From positions 14,679,038 through 14,743,037 of the forward strand of contig NC_091230.1 of NCBI RefSeq assembly GCF_040958095.1: 64,000 nucleotides of DNA, written 5' to 3'. Under the pieces are notes generated by a model. That model had not been told where the DNA came from. It ran no database searches and was given only the letters and a program-made list of their open reading frames with translations. The position numbers were made by a program, and so were the translations under genes. The DNA comes from Procambarus clarkii (taxonomy: Eukaryota > Arthropoda > Malacostraca > Decapoda > Cambaridae). This document shows, in pieces, positions 1-13,039 of this stretch (position 1 is the first letter of the stretch; every line of letters begins with the position of its first letter).

Positions 1-1008
<1,008 letters not shown>

Positions 1009-1037
1009 AAGTTAGTCACAATAAAGTGGCTGGAGAT

Positions 1038-1172
1038 ATGATGACCAAACCACACGTCAGATGGAGAAAGGAAAACATTTCAATCTACCCCTGGACTGAA
1101 AACACGACTTGATATTGGTCCAGGACGGACTGAAATGTCGTTTCTCCATCTTCTGATTTGAGGCTTGGTCAT
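1038..1172. repeat. Degenerate foldback (inverted repeat)
   Basis: The left arm begins 'gatgaccaaaccacacgtca' and the right arm ends 'ttctgatttgaggcttggtc'. Matching blocks include 'catttcaat'/'actgaaatg', 'gatggagaaa'/'tttctccatc' and 'ggac'/'gtcc'. The arms are about 55 bp and imperfect. I associate this family with decapod genomes, where it sits beside (TA)n as here. Confidence 0.6.
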
Positions 1173-1190
1173 TATCTAAGGTTAGACTCT

Positions 1191-1712
1191 GTAATTACCA
1201 AAGTGTAGTTATAGGATGAGAGTTACTCTGATAATGTGGTGTCTTCCCAGTACACTGTCATATAATGCTTTGAAACTACAATACTGATGGTTGTGGCCTT
1301 CACCCCCACCTCACCTAACTTGTTCCAACAGTCTACCACCTTGTTTGCCAAAGTTAATTTTCTCATATTTCTTTGGCAACTTTGTTTAGTTAGTTTAAAT
1401 CTATGACTTCTTGTTCTTGAAGTTCTATGTCAGAAGAAAAAGCTCTTGCCCTTCTTGTCCTTCAGTTCCGGGAGCCATTTAGTTGCATGTCTTTGCACCT
1501 TTTCCAGTTTGCTGATGTGCTTAAGATATGGCCACCATATAACTGCTGCATATTCCAGCTTGGTCTCGCAAAGGTCGTGAACAATTTCTTTAGTATTTCA
1601 CCATCCATGTATTTAAGTCATTCTGAAATTGGAAAGTGTAGCATAGGTTCTTCGCTCAATGTTCTTTATGTGGTCCTCTGGTGATAATTTTCTGTCTAGA
1701 ACCACACCGCTA
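1191..1712 (-). mobile_element. LINE 3' fragment (family F)
   Basis: Read on the minus strand, this follows the 3' end of the plus-strand LINE at about 60080-60720. The terminal 'gtaattac...gtgtagtta.aggatgaga' is shared, followed by the same region encoding the C-terminal part of a non-LTR reverse-transcriptase protein. It is 5'-truncated with many stops, so it is a dead copy. Confidence 0.75.
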
Positions 1713-2507
1713 CTTGCACAGAGTCTAACCTTATATAGTATGACAATGACATTTATACTGATCAGAATGTATAAGTAAAAATAAAATGAAGTTTTTGTGC
1801 AATAGTAAATGAAAGATAAAATATTTTATTCAGAAAATACTGTAATGTGTAAAAAAATAACCAGCCACAGGGTTCCAGCCCCTTGAACCCATGGTCCCTC
1901 ATTATCTTCTTCTGGACCTTGCATTCAGGTTCTCTCTGTGCTAGATGAAGAGAAACAATCTTGTCTAATCTTGTCTAAACTTGTCTATACTCACTCCACC
2001 TGGGAAGTGAGCCTTTGACCTCCCATTTACAATTCCTGTACTGGATAAAGTACAGGAGTACATTCACTTTAAGTACATTCCTGTACTGTACAAGAACTAG
2101 TTCATACTATACCTAAAGCCACTAATATGCGCAGCATTTCGGGCAAATCACTTTGGGGCTGGCTTCAACTGTCAAGACATTAACTGGCATATAAGAATAA
2201 TTTGTTTTATGTCTAGTCACTTGTACACTGGAAATAAATTGCTCGTCCTCAGTTTACCATTGCTTGCCACTCCTTTGCTCTGTCTCTATTAGTGTATATT
2301 TGTGTAATGCATAATATGGTCTTCCTTCTTTCTGGGTGTACTTTTAGATGTGGACTGTTAAACATCTCCTCACTGTGACAAAGGCACTGAATATTAGGCA
2401 GATATCCAGCAGCCAGCATATAAGCAGATCTCCAGAAATGGTTGGACTTCAGGATGTCTGAAAATTTCATAAAAATATAAAGTCGGTTTATGAAGTATAT
2501 TTTTCAG
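1713..2507. other. No gene seen; short LINE/SINE tail remnant at 2100-2150
   Basis: At 2110-2150, minus strand, the block equals the common tail ('gcccgaaatgctgcgcatat' then 'tagtggctttaggta') seen at 19.9, 48.1 and 49.1 kb. At 1960-1985 there are two short direct repeats of 'tcttgtctaa'. Nothing else was recognised. Confidence 0.5.
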
Positions 2508-2573
2508 GACATAAACATGGGAGTAGCTCCCAGGATGGCAAAGCTGAACCACCCAGTGAATTAATTGTGAAAG
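2508..2573 (+). CDS. Candidate internal exon, unknown protein
   Basis: A 66-bp segment is flanked by a good acceptor (pyrimidine-rich 'tatatttttcag') and an acceptable donor ('aaag|gtgaggt'). With one base carried in, it reads HKHGSSSQDGKAEPPSELIV then K with no stop, and leaves one base over. The product is not recognised. Its outgoing phase does not match the exon at 4591, so at least one more exon would be needed between them if they belong together. It could equally be chance. Confidence 0.3.
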
Positions 2574-2740
2574 GTGAGGTAATACACATAGAAACATAAT
2601 ACAAAGGAACCAAGGTCATTGTCATAAATCAATCACTAAATACAGTGTGTAGTTCCATATCGCCCTAAGAGCAGGCAGCAAGTGGAAGCAAAAAAAAAAT
2701 AAAAAATTAACTACTACGACCAGAGGAGAATGACCCATGA

Positions 2741-2995
2741 CTCCTAATATTGAGAAGAAGCATGCCTATACAATACCCCAAAGGCAAGTTGAAGAGGTAT
2801 ATCACCGAGAATGTTACTTCCTCAGGAAACAGACGCTCTGAAGTGGAAAAGCAGCTAGGTGCCATACCACCAGATCTACCAGGATACCATCTAGTTACCA
2901 GGTTTGCTCTAAAGGCAAAGAAGCAGGAAGAAAATAAAAAACTCAGATTGAGAATGTTTGGCATTTCTCAAGTAATTCTCTTTGCATTTGCATGA
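2741..2995 (+). other. Open frame of uncertain status
   Basis: A frame open from 2741 to 2995 encodes a basic peptide containing KGKLKRYITENVTSSGNRRS and, later, FALKAKKQEENKKLRLRMFG. Composition is protein-like and unlike the flanking AT-rich DNA. It has no clear splice sites, and possible acceptor positions do not match the phase of the exon at 2508. It may be a retropseudogene fragment or a decayed transposon ORF. No function is assigned. Confidence 0.25.
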
Positions 2996-3059
2996 AACCA
3001 CTGGCTTCCTGTTTGAGCCTCATTTCTATAATTATGGTGGTATTGCAGTAGATACACTA

Positions 3060-3640
3060 CTTTTCAGTTTTAGCTGGTGAAATGTAGTTTCTTTTTTTAA
3101 TGGTACAGTTGCCATTGATAATCTTATGTTAGCTGAAGAGCTTTGTGGAAAAATTGTTAGCTCCTCTGTGAACAGATTGGCCCTGGTTCTCAGCTCTGCT
3201 CTTCAGACATCCTTTCTAGTTTCCTTTCCAACTCTTCTCATGTAATGGACTAGCTCACAGTGTTCTGCAACAAGTTCACGACTTTTTGCTAATCGTATGA
3301 GTTGCATTTCTAGAGTGGAACGTTTGCCTTCTTTATGTGGATCAGATGGTGGTGATTCTCTCTTAGCATTTAGTCTTCTGTCCAGAGGCAGACTTCGTCA
3401 ACCTTTGTACCATGGCACCGATCTCTACAGCTCTTATTTTCCAATTGCTTTGTAATGTTAACCTGAAATGGTCGCTGGTTTATCCTGGGGCTAATACACT
3501 TAGGGTATTTGCTACACTGGAGGCATTTTCTTTGGCAATGATGTGCTGACATCAGTGCTTGGAGGTTTTGGATACCCACAGATAAGTTTACTTCATGACA
3601 TCATGTTGATGTCCATCTCTGCTGCTGAGATTTGTATACT
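3060..3640 (-). pseudogene. Decayed protein-coding remnant
   Basis: The minus strand keeps protein-like stretches in shifting frames. One has a cysteine cluster (HHCQRKCLQCSKYPKC) and a basic tail. Further on, toward 3240, a helix-like segment includes RLAKSRELVAEHCELVHYMR. Frame changes and stops break it up. A mobile-element origin is likely but the family is not identified. Confidence 0.3.
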
Positions 3641-4590
3641 AAGGCAAATGTTACTTCAGCCTCTTTCTCCCCTGTAGCTTTTGTTTGCAGCACTCTGCAG
3701 CCCAAGTAATCCTGGCCCCTAGTTGTAGTGGTTTCCAGTAACACTTGCCTTACAGAGTAACAAAGTGCAATAGGTCTGAAATCAAACTATGAGTGTATAT
3801 GTAAAGCATTTCTCTAAGCAGAACATTTGGTTGTCCCAAGTGCTTGGTTTCTTGGTTGGTGGTGTATTTTCTTAACTTTGGATTCAGATAGGATATGGAA
3901 AGGTCAGATTGTAGAAATTTGTTGTGGTGTCATTTCTACTATAAGGTGTGACAGTTGAGGGTAGTGACCTAGAAGGTCATTCAGTATTTAGCCAGTGAGT
4001 AGATTGGCACTCTATGATGCAAAGTTTCTCCTGGAAAGACATTATCGTTTATGTAAATGCACTTTCATTCTACATTACTAACTGCATTGAGTAGTCTCGA
4101 GTGTCTCCCAGGCCCCAGCATGTTCCAGTCGGACAATTGGAAATGTTTCCCCACCGCACCAGTTGTGGATTGTCTATCTGCCCCTGACTATGCCACATCT
4201 ATTTTGTTTTCTTAGTAATCCATCTATTATGTTACTTGGAAAATTGTTTTAAATTTGTTCTCGGTCTACTTTTTCTACTTTTGTTTGTGTATTTATTCAT
4301 ATGAAGCCTTTATACTTCACTGAGATGTGCTCCAATTTAGTAATGCTGTTAAGGCAAAGAAAGCTGCTACATCTGTTGTAAACATCCCCAGATAGTACCT
4401 CTTGCACAGTATTTGTATTACATAACCACTGTAACTTTTATTATGGTACTGGAATGCTTTCAATATGTTTTGTCAACAAGTAGATCTAACTGCTGCTTCT
4501 TTTGTAATTGAAAAGAAATTCTGTGAAGTAGGCTGAGTTAGATAATAGTGTTTAAATGAGCTCCCCTGGTAACATATGCTGGCTTTGCAG
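3641..4590. other. No gene or repeat recognised
   Basis: Moderately AT-rich DNA. No exon with good splice sites or known repeat was seen. Confidence 0.4.
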
Positions 4591-4670
4591 GCTCACCGAA
4601 ACTGCTCGGCTGTTGAAGAATGTTTTCCGACGTACCACCACACGTGTCAACCTGGAAGTAGAGCTTGCCC
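4591..4670 (+). CDS. Probable internal exon, unidentified protein
   Basis: The acceptor 'ggctttgcag' and the donor 'gtaagttctt' both match consensus well. The 80-bp exon takes two bases from the previous exon, then reads LTETARLLKNVFRRTTTRVN followed by LEVELA, and leaves one base. Composition is clearly coding. It joins in phase to 6697-6767, giving R at the junction. I do not recognise the protein; a basic, possibly helical C-terminal region is all that can be said. The 5' part of the gene was not located. Confidence 0.55.
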
Positions 4671-5124
4671 GTAAGTTCTTAGTCCTATAATTCTCCAGAC
4701 TTTGTAGCTAATATAGTACTGCTAACAATTATGTAGTAGTAGTAGCTTTTGTCATTAACTGTATCATCAGTACAGTACCTCGAAGGCTGTGATAAGTAGA
4801 CCATTTCTATCATTCAGTAATTCTCTGCAATCCTGCAAGCAAAATTGATTTGTCCACCATCAAGCTGAAAATGGTAAGCTGGTTTATTATTACTGTACTG
4901 TACTTGTAAAGGATGCAACTTGTCATGCATGGCAAATTGCAACTGAAGGAGGACATTTAATTTTTTTTGTATTTGCTTTGTGTGACTTTTCAGATTTATA
5001 GAAAGTTGCAGTGGAGGTGTAAATTGATGAAATGCATCTCAAGCACACCTTAGTCATGACTTAGGCATTTGTAATTTAAGTGTAATGTCCAAATTTTTTT
5101 AATTTGAAAATTAATTTTGTTGTA

Positions 5125-5590
5125 AATAGGAACACTGTATAAACATCAGGCTTGATGTGTGAGAGTTTCGTCCACCAGGCTGTTGCTTGGAGTGTCCCGC
5201 AGGCCCACATACCCACCACAACCCAGTTGGTTTGGCACTCTGAAGAAAACTACTGTATATAGTTTTCTCTTGAAGATGTCCACGGTTGTTCGGCAATATT
5301 TCTTATGCTTGCTGGGAAGGGAGGATATTGAACAACTGTGGACCTCTGATGTTTATACAGTGTTCTCTGATTGTGCCTATGGCACCCATGCTCTTCACTG
5401 GTTCTATTCTGCATTTCTTGCATATCGTTTACTCTAGTGAACGTGTTATTTTACTATGCTGATTTGGGACGTGGCCTTCTAATATTTTCCACGTATATAT
5501 TATTTGATATCTCTCTCGCCTCCTTTCTAGTGAGTACGTTTGGAGAGCTTTGAGACGATCCCAATAATTTAGGTTTTTTATCATGTGGAG
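5125..5590 (-). mobile_element. LINE 3' fragment (family D)
   Basis: The minus-strand copy matches the 3' part of the plus-strand LINE at 54560-55075. It includes the region before the stop and the 3' segment encoding the GxPDQPGC-like ending and the run 'ctccaagcaacagcctggtg'-like. It lies between the two exons at 4591 and 6697, so it is intronic if those belong to one gene. Confidence 0.7.
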
Positions 5591-6696
5591 ATTGTGCAGA
5601 TCCGCAGTTCATTCTGGACTTGCCCCTCCTTTTGGATAACAACTCTGTCTCAGGCCTGGCTTCTATTGGAGCCAGGTGCCTGGATGGTGTCTCTGCATTC
5701 TCAAAGTGAGGGACTCAGGATGTTTTTTTCAAGATGGGGAATGGTTACTGGAGGCCTGAGGAAGCAAATATGTGACCCCATGCATGCATGGGAGTTTCGA
5801 ATCTTATGATATACTAACACAATCACATGTTGGCTTGCGCACCAGAACACCCCTTAATATGTCAGCTGGTGCAGTGCAAGGGTTAATTTGATCATGCAGG
5901 GACCACTTGAAAAGTTCCCTTTACTTGTGATGCTGAAAAGGCCAAATTGCATAAATTATGTGCCTTGTCCAGAGAGCACAGCAAATCTACCTACATGATT
6001 CATGATTCGATTGCTCCTAAAGGTAATTTGGGGGTAACCAAATCGTGTCTCTCAGAAAGGAGTTTTTCATATTTACTTAAAATCGTTTTTTGAGTCATGC
6101 GTGATAAATCGTCTTCCCAGCTTGGTGCCTTCTGTTGATAATTACTATAAGTTATTCTTTGTTGTTTTTGTGTGTATATTACCTACAGCTATACAAATAC
6201 TAAAGACTTGTACTAAAGTATACTAAATACTAATACGGTATAGGGAATGATTAGCTTCACACGTCTACATTTCAATCATTTAGTTTTACCGTGGTTATGC
6301 ACATTTTACCGTCTCATCTGACCATTCATATTATTATATTGTTGTTTGAAGATATTACAGTTCTAATGGCTTTTTGCCTACAGTTCCATTCATGCAGTCT
6401 AGCATTCCATTTAAGTGTTCATTTAAAGCAGATTATCAAGTGCAAAAACTGTATTCAGACTGTAGGCACTAGGGTCACTACACATTTACATATTGGACTT
6501 GTAGTGGTAGTTATCAAAATTGTAGGGAGCATGTTAGTTTAGGAAACAATTTTATGCATTTTCTTTTATGTTGTTTTTGTTTAAAAAATCTGCAATTTTG
6601 TTAATTATGAAAAGACATTGCACCAAAGTGTTAAGCATTTCTAGTAATTGTACACATTTTTCATAATTGATATGTGACCTTGATCTGTTGTACTAG
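5591..6696. other. No gene or repeat recognised
   Basis: Probably intron of the gene with exons at 4591 and 6697. No family was recognised. Confidence 0.35.
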
Positions 6697-6767
6697 GTGC
6701 TGTGAAGCCAAACAAGCAGTATATGAAGGGGTCAGAAGGTTTCATCCCCTACCCTGCCTGGAGATAA
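6697..6767 (+). CDS. Probable terminal coding exon, unidentified protein
   Basis: The acceptor 'ttgatctgttgtactag' precedes 71 bp. Using the one base left by the 4591-4670 exon, the frame reads R, then AVKPNKQYMKGSEGFIPYPA, then WR and a TAA stop. The phase agreement, the clean acceptor and the in-frame stop support a real last exon. The C-terminal sequence is distinctive but I cannot assign a family. Confidence 0.5.
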
Positions 6768-7169
6768 TGTTCCAACTACACTGGTAGTGGTGTACTTTCC
6801 CTTTTTCTTCTTGCTTGACCCACCTGTTAACCTCTGCACCTCTCACACTTTGTCATCCACTCCTTCACATCTTCACCTGCAAATGTCTTCACTAATTTTG
6901 ATTGTAAAGCCAATACACAGGTGGCTCACAGTGATGGTATGGTAGACTGCTGACTTAGCATGTGATGAGCTCTGACCGTCGGTGCTTGGGAACGTCAAGT
7001 CTGCCTTGGTTAACTACTCTTAAGATAAATGTTGTAGTTCTCCAAATGAACTGTTTTTGCAATATTTGCCTTTTGGAACAAATATAAACAGTGGGTAGTG
7101 ATCCTGCTTTTTATAAATTGTTTGATTATTCTGAGTATTGCAGGAGTGTCTTGTGGTACAGAGGTAATG
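6768..7169. other. Possible 3' UTR and flank; nothing recognised
   Basis: Follows the putative stop at 6767. No canonical AATAAA was noticed close by. Confidence 0.3.
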
Positions 7170-7415
7170 TTAACCCCTGCACTGCGCACCTGGTTTCGGC
7201 AAAAACTTCTTGGGGCAATTGTTAAGGACATATTCTAGTTGTTTACATAAATATTCAGGTAAATTTATTGTCAAAATGTTTCCAAACTCAACTATTTTCA
7301 TTTAAAAACACAGAGTAATGAAAACATTAAAAAACATTAAAATATAGCCTAATTAAAAAAAAAATAGCACAACTCTCAGAGCGCCTAAAGGCGCTTTGCG
7401 CAGCGCAGGGGTTAA
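7170..7415. mobile_element. TTAA-flanked MITE (piggyBac-like), copy 1
   Basis: A 246-bp element is bounded by TTAA at 7170-7173 and 7412-7415. The ends are 'cccctgcactgcgca' and 'tgcgcagcgcagggg', forming about 15-bp terminal inverted repeats. The interior is AT-rich and non-coding. A second copy is at 15909-16149. TTAA target plus CCC-starting ends is typical of piggyBac-type elements (family knowledge); no transposase is present here. Confidence 0.85.
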
Positions 7416-8289
7416 ATACTTAATTACTTTTCCCTTGAATCATTTACTCTTCAGATGCTCACACTTACACAGCTATAGAAGTACTGTACTTGGCAATTTG
7501 AGTAGTGACAGTCAAATGGAGACTACCATATGTTTAATGCAACTTTTTTTTTTTTTCCCCAACATTTTTCGGGGTTATTTTAGTTTCAAATAGGTTTTCT
7601 AATTATAATTTCTTGTATTCTTTAAGGTATTGATAAGACTGTATGCTCGACTTAGCTCTAAGATGTGATTTATAAGTTAATACTGTAAATACATGCCTAG
7701 ATGAAGCTGCATACCTACACTTGAAATCTCCACTTTGTTTAGTATTATTAAGAAAGTCCCACTAATGCTTCATTCTGACATCACATGCAGCTTCATTCTT
7801 GACATGGCTTTGAAAGACCCTCTTATCATCTTAAAATATCTTTACAGTATCAACTTTTCAAGAATACTGAAAGAAGCTCAACAAATCCTTAAAGTCTTTG
7901 ATAAACTAGATTTTCCCTTTGTACAGCTTTGGGGTGAAGTTGATCTAAGAAACTCCTTAAGTTCCTCAGACACGTTCAGGTTATGCCAAATTTAAATATA
8001 TTTTACTACAGTAAATTGCCTTTGCTTTCTCGTTGATATAACTCAAAATCTAATCAGCAGCTGTGTATGTTAATGTAAAGGAATAGTTCATTTTTGTCCT
8101 AATTGGCTCATGATAAAATTGGTGGTCCTCATCCACTTAAGTTACTGACTCTTCAAATGAATCAGAAAATGCTGTTAATAACTTTATGTAAAATATATTG
8201 TGTAATTTTAAAGGGGAGACATTTATCTATAAAATGACACCTCAGTCTGTTTTGTAGATGAATTACATTACTTATTGAGATATTAACCA
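7416..8289. other. No gene or repeat recognised
   Basis: AT-rich DNA. The 86-codon open frame at 7735-7995 has a protein-like look (LKYLYSINFSRILKEAQQIL) but no splice or start support. Confidence 0.35.
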
Positions 8290-8375
8290 AACTATCACAA
8301 GTCGAGCCTGGCCCCAGGCTGGGTTTGGGGAGTAGAACAACTCCTGGAACCCCATCAAGGTACATCCAGGTACAT
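8290..8375 (+). mobile_element. LINE 3'-terminal fragment (family D)
   Basis: The segment 'ctatcacaagtcgagcctgg' through 'gggagtagaacaactcctgg' to 'catccaggtac' matches the ends of the copies at 53280-53360 and 55010-55075. Confidence 0.7.
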
Positions 8376-8445
8376 ATATATTGCCATAGTTGCTATGAGT
8401 ACAAAGAGGTTTAGTACCTCTTGTTTTGGTTATTTACCTGAATTT

Positions 8446-8750
8446 ACCTAAGGGCCACTAATACTAGTGACCTTAATGAGAACAGGAAGTTGACATCTTG
8501 TCAAAGGTTCCCCCATTTGCCCTGATGATCTTCTCCAGCTGTATTTTAAAACCCAGCAGAGTTTTGGCGTTTACGGCTTCGGCAAGTAGGTGGTTCCACA
8601 TGTTTACAACCCTATAGGTGAAAAACCATCTCCTGTTTTCTGTCGTACATTGTGGCTTGTTGAGCTTGAACCCTTTGCTCTTCATTCGTGTTACATCTGA
8701 CCTTTTGAAGAAATTGTCCGTATCGAGATCCTCCAAATAGTTATAAGTCA
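8446..8750 (-). mobile_element. LINE 3' fragment (family E)
   Basis: The minus strand encodes a decayed C-terminus (NKPQCTTENRRWFFTYRVVN, then a WNHLLAEAVNAKTL-like motif). It ends in the family's 3' hairpin region 'agggccactaatactagtga'. It is related to copies at 36895-37230 and 46025-46735. Confidence 0.75.
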
Positions 8751-9900
8751 GGTAGATATATTAAAAAAATTTAAGAGCATTTCATCATTATAAACATGTA
8801 TATTATAATTTACATGATGCCCACCTTCGTTTGGCACTGTAGTTCAACATTTCTATAACATGCTTGATAATCATAGCTCCAAAATCTTAATGGCTTATGA
8901 CTAACTCATGCCTAACCCATGCCTCAAACAACAAGCATTGGCAACCTAAATGTTCAGTGGCTTGTTTCTGGGAGAGTACCGAGAGTTAAGAAGTGATATT
9001 TATGTACAAGGTAACATGGTGTGTGTCAGTATGTTTTGTGTTTTCAGTCAATTTGGAGAAACTTGCTCTCGGTGGTCAATTACTGGTACTTGGGCTTTTA
9101 TAGCACAGCTTCTCAGCTCTGTTTGTTTTCCCTGTAATGCATCTTTCCAATTGTCTGTTCATGTATAATTCTACACCATAAAGATTATAAATTTGCCTGA
9201 AAAGGGATAAAATAATGAAAATATAACACTGCTGTAATTCTTTCCCAGGGATTGCTCCATGCTCTTATGCATCCTTGTTTCTGGAAGGGCAGAAGAGTGT
9301 TCCCTGTAGCTAGCCACACTGAGAAAGCTGTACACCGATAATTCACATCAGCACTTGCGAGTCCTTAGAAGTCTACTGGAGACAAGAGGTTGTAACTTTG
9401 CCACCCCTCACAGAGGTCCTGGGAGCAGGGATGTCATAATCACCCACACAAAAGAAAGAAATCCCCAGAAAGGAACCCAAACAAAATAGAAAACTGTAAG
9501 GTTCACAAAAAGTAAACAAACAATGCAGAAAGTAAACCAACAATGTATTGTTTGAAGAATGACTCTTCAAACAATTCACTGATTAGTTAGGCCACACCCC
9601 CTCCCCTTTAGTAACAGCTGACTACCACCAAATGACAGGTCCATAGGAGCTTCTGCCTCCCCATGTCAACTATCCTCAGTCCTTCACCTGATGGTAGACA
9701 TGTTTGGAAGCTCTTTGGGTTGCAGATATTCTATACACATTAAGTGTTAGCCATAGTTTGAACTCTGTCCTGCAGGGAGGCCCATTTGCTTGTATATCGT
9801 TTCATTATTTAGTATTTGCTTTATGTGCATGTGTTTAGAAGCCCCATTTGCTGTGTGGACTTGAATTCCCTAAAGGGATATATGCATATACAGTAAGATC
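8751..9900. other. No gene recognised
   Basis: No coding or repeat signal could be identified. The 9240-9760 segment is less AT-rich and may be an unrecognised repeat. Confidence 0.35.
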
Positions 9901-10460
9901 AAATGGTTCAGCAAGCCACCAGCACTAAACTCCAAAATCAGCCAAGTGTTACGTCCATGAACGTACACCCGCATTCAAATGTTTTATGCTCTTTTTCAGT
10001 GCTCTTACCTCAATTTTCTTGCTACGTTGTTCATTTTGGTATCAAATTGTTCGCAATAGAATGCTCGAAAGGGATATACAGTATAAGGTCAAAACTATAT
10101 ATATATACAATATACAATATACAATAATACAATAAGATATAGATATACATATAAGATATACAATAAGGTCAAACGGTCCAGCGCCACATGCAGCACATCC
10201 CAATTTAGGCTGAGCTTTACCCGTGAGCTCGCACCCACAACCCTCACACAAATATTTATACTCTTTCCAGTTTTGTCACCTCAATTTTCATGCTACGTCA
10301 TTCATTCTGGTAACAAATTGTTTACAATCAAAAGGCGAATTAGTCCCATAATGATAAAGAAAAATGGATTTTTAACGAATATTTTAATTTTGGATTTGGC
10401 GTGCGTCCTCGCCCAGACTTGAGTACAGTATATTGATATACGGACGTATTATGAGTTATC
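9901..10460. repeat. Dispersed repeat (family H), two or more subunits
   Basis: Two related blocks occur, near 9960-10080 and 10250-10340. Both contain 'tcaattttc.tgctacgt' followed by 'cattttggta'/'cattctggta' and 'caaattgtt'. The same block appears inside the LINE at 47380-47460. The element type is not known. Confidence 0.55.
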
Positions 10461-11124
10461 AGTCAGGAAACGTGTTATTTTAGAGTTTGGTTATAAATAT
10501 GTATTATAAATAATAATGCATCAATTGTTTATGCGTGAAGTTATTGTTTTGTTCTTGGCATCATCCAGGGTCTCATAGAATCACAAGGTTTGCCATCACA
10601 TAGCACACTGTTTAATATCTTATTCTCACCTAACTAAAGTATTGACTGCTCATTTTACTGAGGACTTACTTCCTATTCTATATGTTTATCAGCAAGAAGC
10701 CTGTCACAGTTATCATGGAGAATAATAACAAATGTAAATAAGATGCAGCTCATATTCAAGTGCAAGATCTCATCTCATTGTTAACACGTAATATGATATA
10801 GCTTATTGCACTATGCACATTATTGTACATGTACACAAAGTATAACAGATGTGCTATGTAGAATGAATCTGCAATGTTTACATGTTTGCTATATAGCACC
10901 TGGAAGTGTTTATATAGACTTTTATCATACAACTATGTATGCAAGTTAACTACATTCCTCTTTTCTGCAAGCTTATTATATGTATATAAAAAGGTAATTT
11001 CTGTTTCATAACTTTGAATTTGATTGTCTACTGGTACTTCAGATATGATAATACAGTAGTTTGTAGGTAATTGACAGTCTTGAGCTGCAATTGTAATGTA
11101 AAGTCAGGAACAAAATAAGTGACT
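10461..11124. other. No gene or repeat recognised
   Basis: AT-rich with scattered 'tacagta' words. Confidence 0.35.
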
Positions 11125-11375
11125 TACTCTTGGCTTCCCGTTGTAGGGAACAGGGAGCGTGTACTTCAGTTTATTTTGGTCCCCCTTGGCCAACCACTGA
11201 CCATTACCAGGATGCAACCCACAACAAATGTCAAACTCCCTGGTAGCTATTTACTGCTAGGTGAACAGAAACATCGAGTCAAACAAAACTTCCTAACCAT
11301 CACTGTCCTACAAGATAATTGAATTCAGGACCCTCAGTTGTGAGCTGGCAACTTAGACCACTGCGCTATGATATT
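11125..11375 (-). mobile_element. tRNA-derived SINE, degraded
   Basis: On the minus strand the head reads 'atagcgcagtggtctaagtt', a tRNA-like A-box. A degraded B-box region and the body 'ctagcagtaaatagctacca' follow. It is related to the minus copies at 45480 and 51190. Confidence 0.6.
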
Positions 11376-13039
11376 AATGATAAATATTATATAATTAAGT
11401 GTAATAACAGATTCTTACTAACAGATATAAATATATTCACATATCTTTTCTGACCATTATGCACAGTTGAAAAAGGCATATTTTTTCTGGGAGACCCACA
11501 GTAGCTCCTCGTATATTGTACTCTAGTGTAGCCAAGTTTTGTGAAGTACATCAGGTCTCTTGAGACTCATTTCTCCTGGCTAACCTACCAAGAGCCAGGA
11601 CCAAAATCTGGCTTTTTCTACAGGAAAAGCTGGGATCAGAAATCACCCACAAAATATCATTAAAAAAAAAAAGACAAATTAAGTAATACAAACCAAACTA
11701 CAGTACTGTACTACATGAAGAAATCAATCAATTCTGAGGCATACAATCATATCCATGGGCAGGCAATGCTAATTATGATGTGCTCAACTGTCACCCGATG
11801 ATGGTCCAGGTCATCAGTGGTCTGATGATCTGGACCATCCACCTTACTCACAGGGAGCAGTCAAGGGGGACATCATTCTGCTGGGATCATAAGAGCTACT
11901 CATCTTTCAACTATGTTGGGCTGGTAATCTATGCAACAGTAGGTCCATGAGAAGCCTTTGTTTTGTTTTTATTCCATTTGCTCTGGACTTCCAGGATAAG
12001 TATTAGCATGTCCCATTTCACTTGACATTCAATGACTGGGCTAGAGGTTTTCGTGTTAAGTGTTGGATATACCACTTTTAGGTTCTTCCCTTAAGTTTGA
12101 ATGTGGCAATGAGCTGAAAATCGGTGCAATTCCTCAGTCATTCACCTTCGTGGCTGTGTTAAGGTCTTTTCTCCTTGAGTCGCCTTGTGCCCTTTGGGTC
12201 CCAGGTATGTCTAGTTAAGTGGAGACCATCATATTCATGTCACTCATCACAGTTGTGTTAGGTAATAAGGTACCTCAATGGTTAAAACTTCACTGCTGTG
12301 CTAAGGTTTACATTATGCAGTGAAATGTTGCAGCTTCTGAACAAATCCACAAGGGCCGTGACGAGGGTTTCTAACCTACGTCCGAGATTTCTATGTGTAA
12401 TGTTACAGCCTCTGTTCTTTTCATGTGTATATCATCTATTCAAATTTGTCATTTTAGATCTTTTTGCCAAAATTGCCATCGTAGTGGGGAACTTGAAATA
12501 ATAATGTTTTGACACTTCTGGTTGTGTATATATTCACTTAAAAACTTACTAGGCTCAGGTATAAAAAAATGAGGAGGATAAATTCAATTTTCTACTTTAT
12601 ATTTGAATTTTTTGGTTTTACAGGTTTAAAAAGCATTTTATCAGTCTATGTATGTTTGTAATTACATAACATTTGTGGATCTGTATTAATATGTACATTT
12701 ATATATTTGAGTGTGTGTGTGTACATATGTCTGTGTGTGCTCATGTACCATCTACATAGCTGTTGTATGCATGTACTGGGTAAATCAGGTATGTGTATGT
12801 ATACTCAGGTTATTTTGTGTGGGGGGTGATTACCACAATCTCTGGGGCCCCCACCTCTTAATCAGTAATGGATTGGAGTGGTCACTCCACGACCTTAAAG
12901 GTTTCATCGTAGCTATGTTTTCAGTTCTTGTATGGGCTTAGCCTCTTCTACTGTAGTGCATTCCAATTATTCTTGACCTCCACACTGAAGAAATTCTTCC
13001 TTGTATATCTAGCTCACTTGGGTATTAAGTTTCCATGTG
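11376..13039. other. No gene recognised; short (GT)n near 12712
   Basis: The only clear feature is a GT-rich tract at about 12710-12750. The region at 11520-12280 may be an old repeat of unknown family. Confidence 0.35.
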
